The position numbers and the translations under genes are program-made. Below the pieces are notes generated by a model. It did no database searches. It was not told the DNA's origin and saw only the letters and a list, made by a program, of their open reading frames with translations. DNA of 5,885 nucleotides from an uncultured Anaerolineaceae bacterium (GTDB taxonomy: Bacteria > Chloroflexota > Anaerolineae > Promineifilales > Promineifilaceae), in contig CALBTC010000174.1 of assembly GCA_937967805.1 (NCBI GenBank), positions 1-5,885 on the forward strand, written 5' to 3'. Below, piece after piece: positions 5,738 through 5,885 of the stretch. The first letter of the stretch is position 1. Every line of letters begins with the position of its first letter.

Positions 5738-5764
5738 TGCACAGAGGCTATACACCTCAGTGCA
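5738..5764. promoter_or_regulatory. Dyad over a -10-like box upstream of the ABC gene, probable operator
   Basis: TGCACAGAGG (5738-5747) and CCTCAGTGCA (5755-5764) pair at 9 of 10 positions around a 7-base centre that contains most of TATACA (5749-5754), a plausible -10 box. Transcription would start near 5761, giving a short leader with GGAG (5766-5769) six bases before ATG 5776. No good -35 is visible at the proper distance, so the promoter may need an activator. The dyad sequence is unlike the one at 4938-4967, so a different regulator may bind here. Confidence 0.55.
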
Positions 5765-5775
5765 TGGAGTTTATT

Positions 5776-5885
5776 ATGAGTGAACATGTGATTGAAACTC
5801 GAGGGCTGACGGTTTATTACGGCCGTCATCGCGGCATCCTCAACGTTGATCTCAACGTGGAAAAGGGTGAGGTGTTTGGCTTTCT
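5776..5885 (+). CDS. ABC transporter ATP-binding protein, N-terminal fragment
   Basis: The gene runs off the window after 36 complete codons. The N-terminus (VIETRGLTVYYGRHRGILN, then VDLNVEKGEVFGF) is the usual opening of ABC ATPases: first strand, the A-loop region with the YYG aromatic pair, and the strand leading into Walker A, which would follow just after the window end. The GEVFGF wording is typical of ATPases of ABC-2-type exporters (antibiotic, lipid or multidrug export), but substrate and partner permease cannot be seen. ATG 5776 has GGAG at a six-base spacing. An ACGGCCGT octamer lies at 5819-5826. Confidence 0.88.
   Translation, partial: MSEHVIETRGLTVYYGRHRGILNVDLNVEKGEVFGF

Larger units (their letters stand above)
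673..5826. repeat. Dispersed palindromic octamer ACGGCCGT, 13 exact copies
   Basis: Exact copies start at 673, 952, 2062, 2215, 2408, 2471, 2847, 3254, 3499, 4214, 4499, 4824 and 5819. The octamer equals its own reverse complement. Near copies are ACGGCCGA at 275 and ACGGCCGC at 2510. All 15 CGGCCG hexamers found by eye are preceded by A, and 13 are followed by T. All exact copies lie in coding sequence, in three codon phases: Thr-Ala-Val (seven), x-Arg-Pro-x (three) and Tyr/Asn-Gly-Arg (three). Random sequence of this length would hold about 0.1 copy. Confidence 0.85.

Noticed and set aside
4832..5818. Absence of ACGGCCGT across the regulator region as a sign of horizontal transfer
   Set aside because: The gap of about 990 bases is no longer than the gap inside nrnA-truB (960-2061), so it is not evidence on its own.
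1..5885. tRNA, rRNA, CRISPR array or complete insertion sequence
   Set aside because: No cloverleaf, rRNA-like block, regularly spaced direct repeats with spacers, or transposase gene was seen on either strand.

Overview
The window is a stretch of bacterial chromosome with every gene on the + strand. It opens with the classic translation and RNA-maturation cluster infB - rbfA - nrnA (DHH phosphoesterase) - truB - ribF, and moves into a less conserved module: a two-domain methyltransferase, a MarR/GbsR-like regulator and the start of an ABC transporter. Protein style, gene order and moderately high GC with AT-rich, hairpin-filled spacers suggest a Chloroflexota (Anaerolineae-like) bacterium. 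That placement is an inference from general resemblance, not a search result. || Region by region: 1-258 is the C-terminal end of IF-2, overlapping rbfA (251-619) by 8 bases. nrnA (646-1638) starts at TTG behind a good ribosome binding site. The nrnA-truB spacer (1639-1789) holds a long imperfect inverted repeat built from 9-bp units. truB (1790-2671) is followed by ribF (2694-3629), which appears to have its own extended -10 promoter set so close to the ATG that the mRNA may be leaderless. A 20-bp ATTCCC-N8-GGGAAT hairpin repeat separates ribF from a 399-aa protein (3695-4894) made of two tandem RsmC-like methyltransferase units, the second degenerate. The spacer 4895-5022 contains a perfect 13-bp dyad overlapping a well-formed sigma-70-type promoter, and drives a MarR/GbsR-like regulator (5023-5496), a textbook autorepression layout. 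The 279-bp spacer 5497-5775 is packed with consecutive inverted repeats, the last a dyad just before the ABC transporter ATP-binding gene (5776 to the window end). || How the genes fit together: IF-2, RbfA and TruB act in initiation, 30S maturation and tRNA modification; NrnA recycles nanoRNA and/or pAp; RibF makes FMN and FAD. This co-transcribed set is widely conserved. The methyltransferase may also act on RNA. The regulator and ABC gene probably form a separate transport/stress module. || The least expected feature is not a gene. The self-complementary octamer ACGGCCGT occurs 13 times in 5.9 kb, in all three codon frames of five different genes, where about 0.1 copy is expected by chance. 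This resembles the HIP1 palindrome of cyanobacteria and deserves a genome-wide check.
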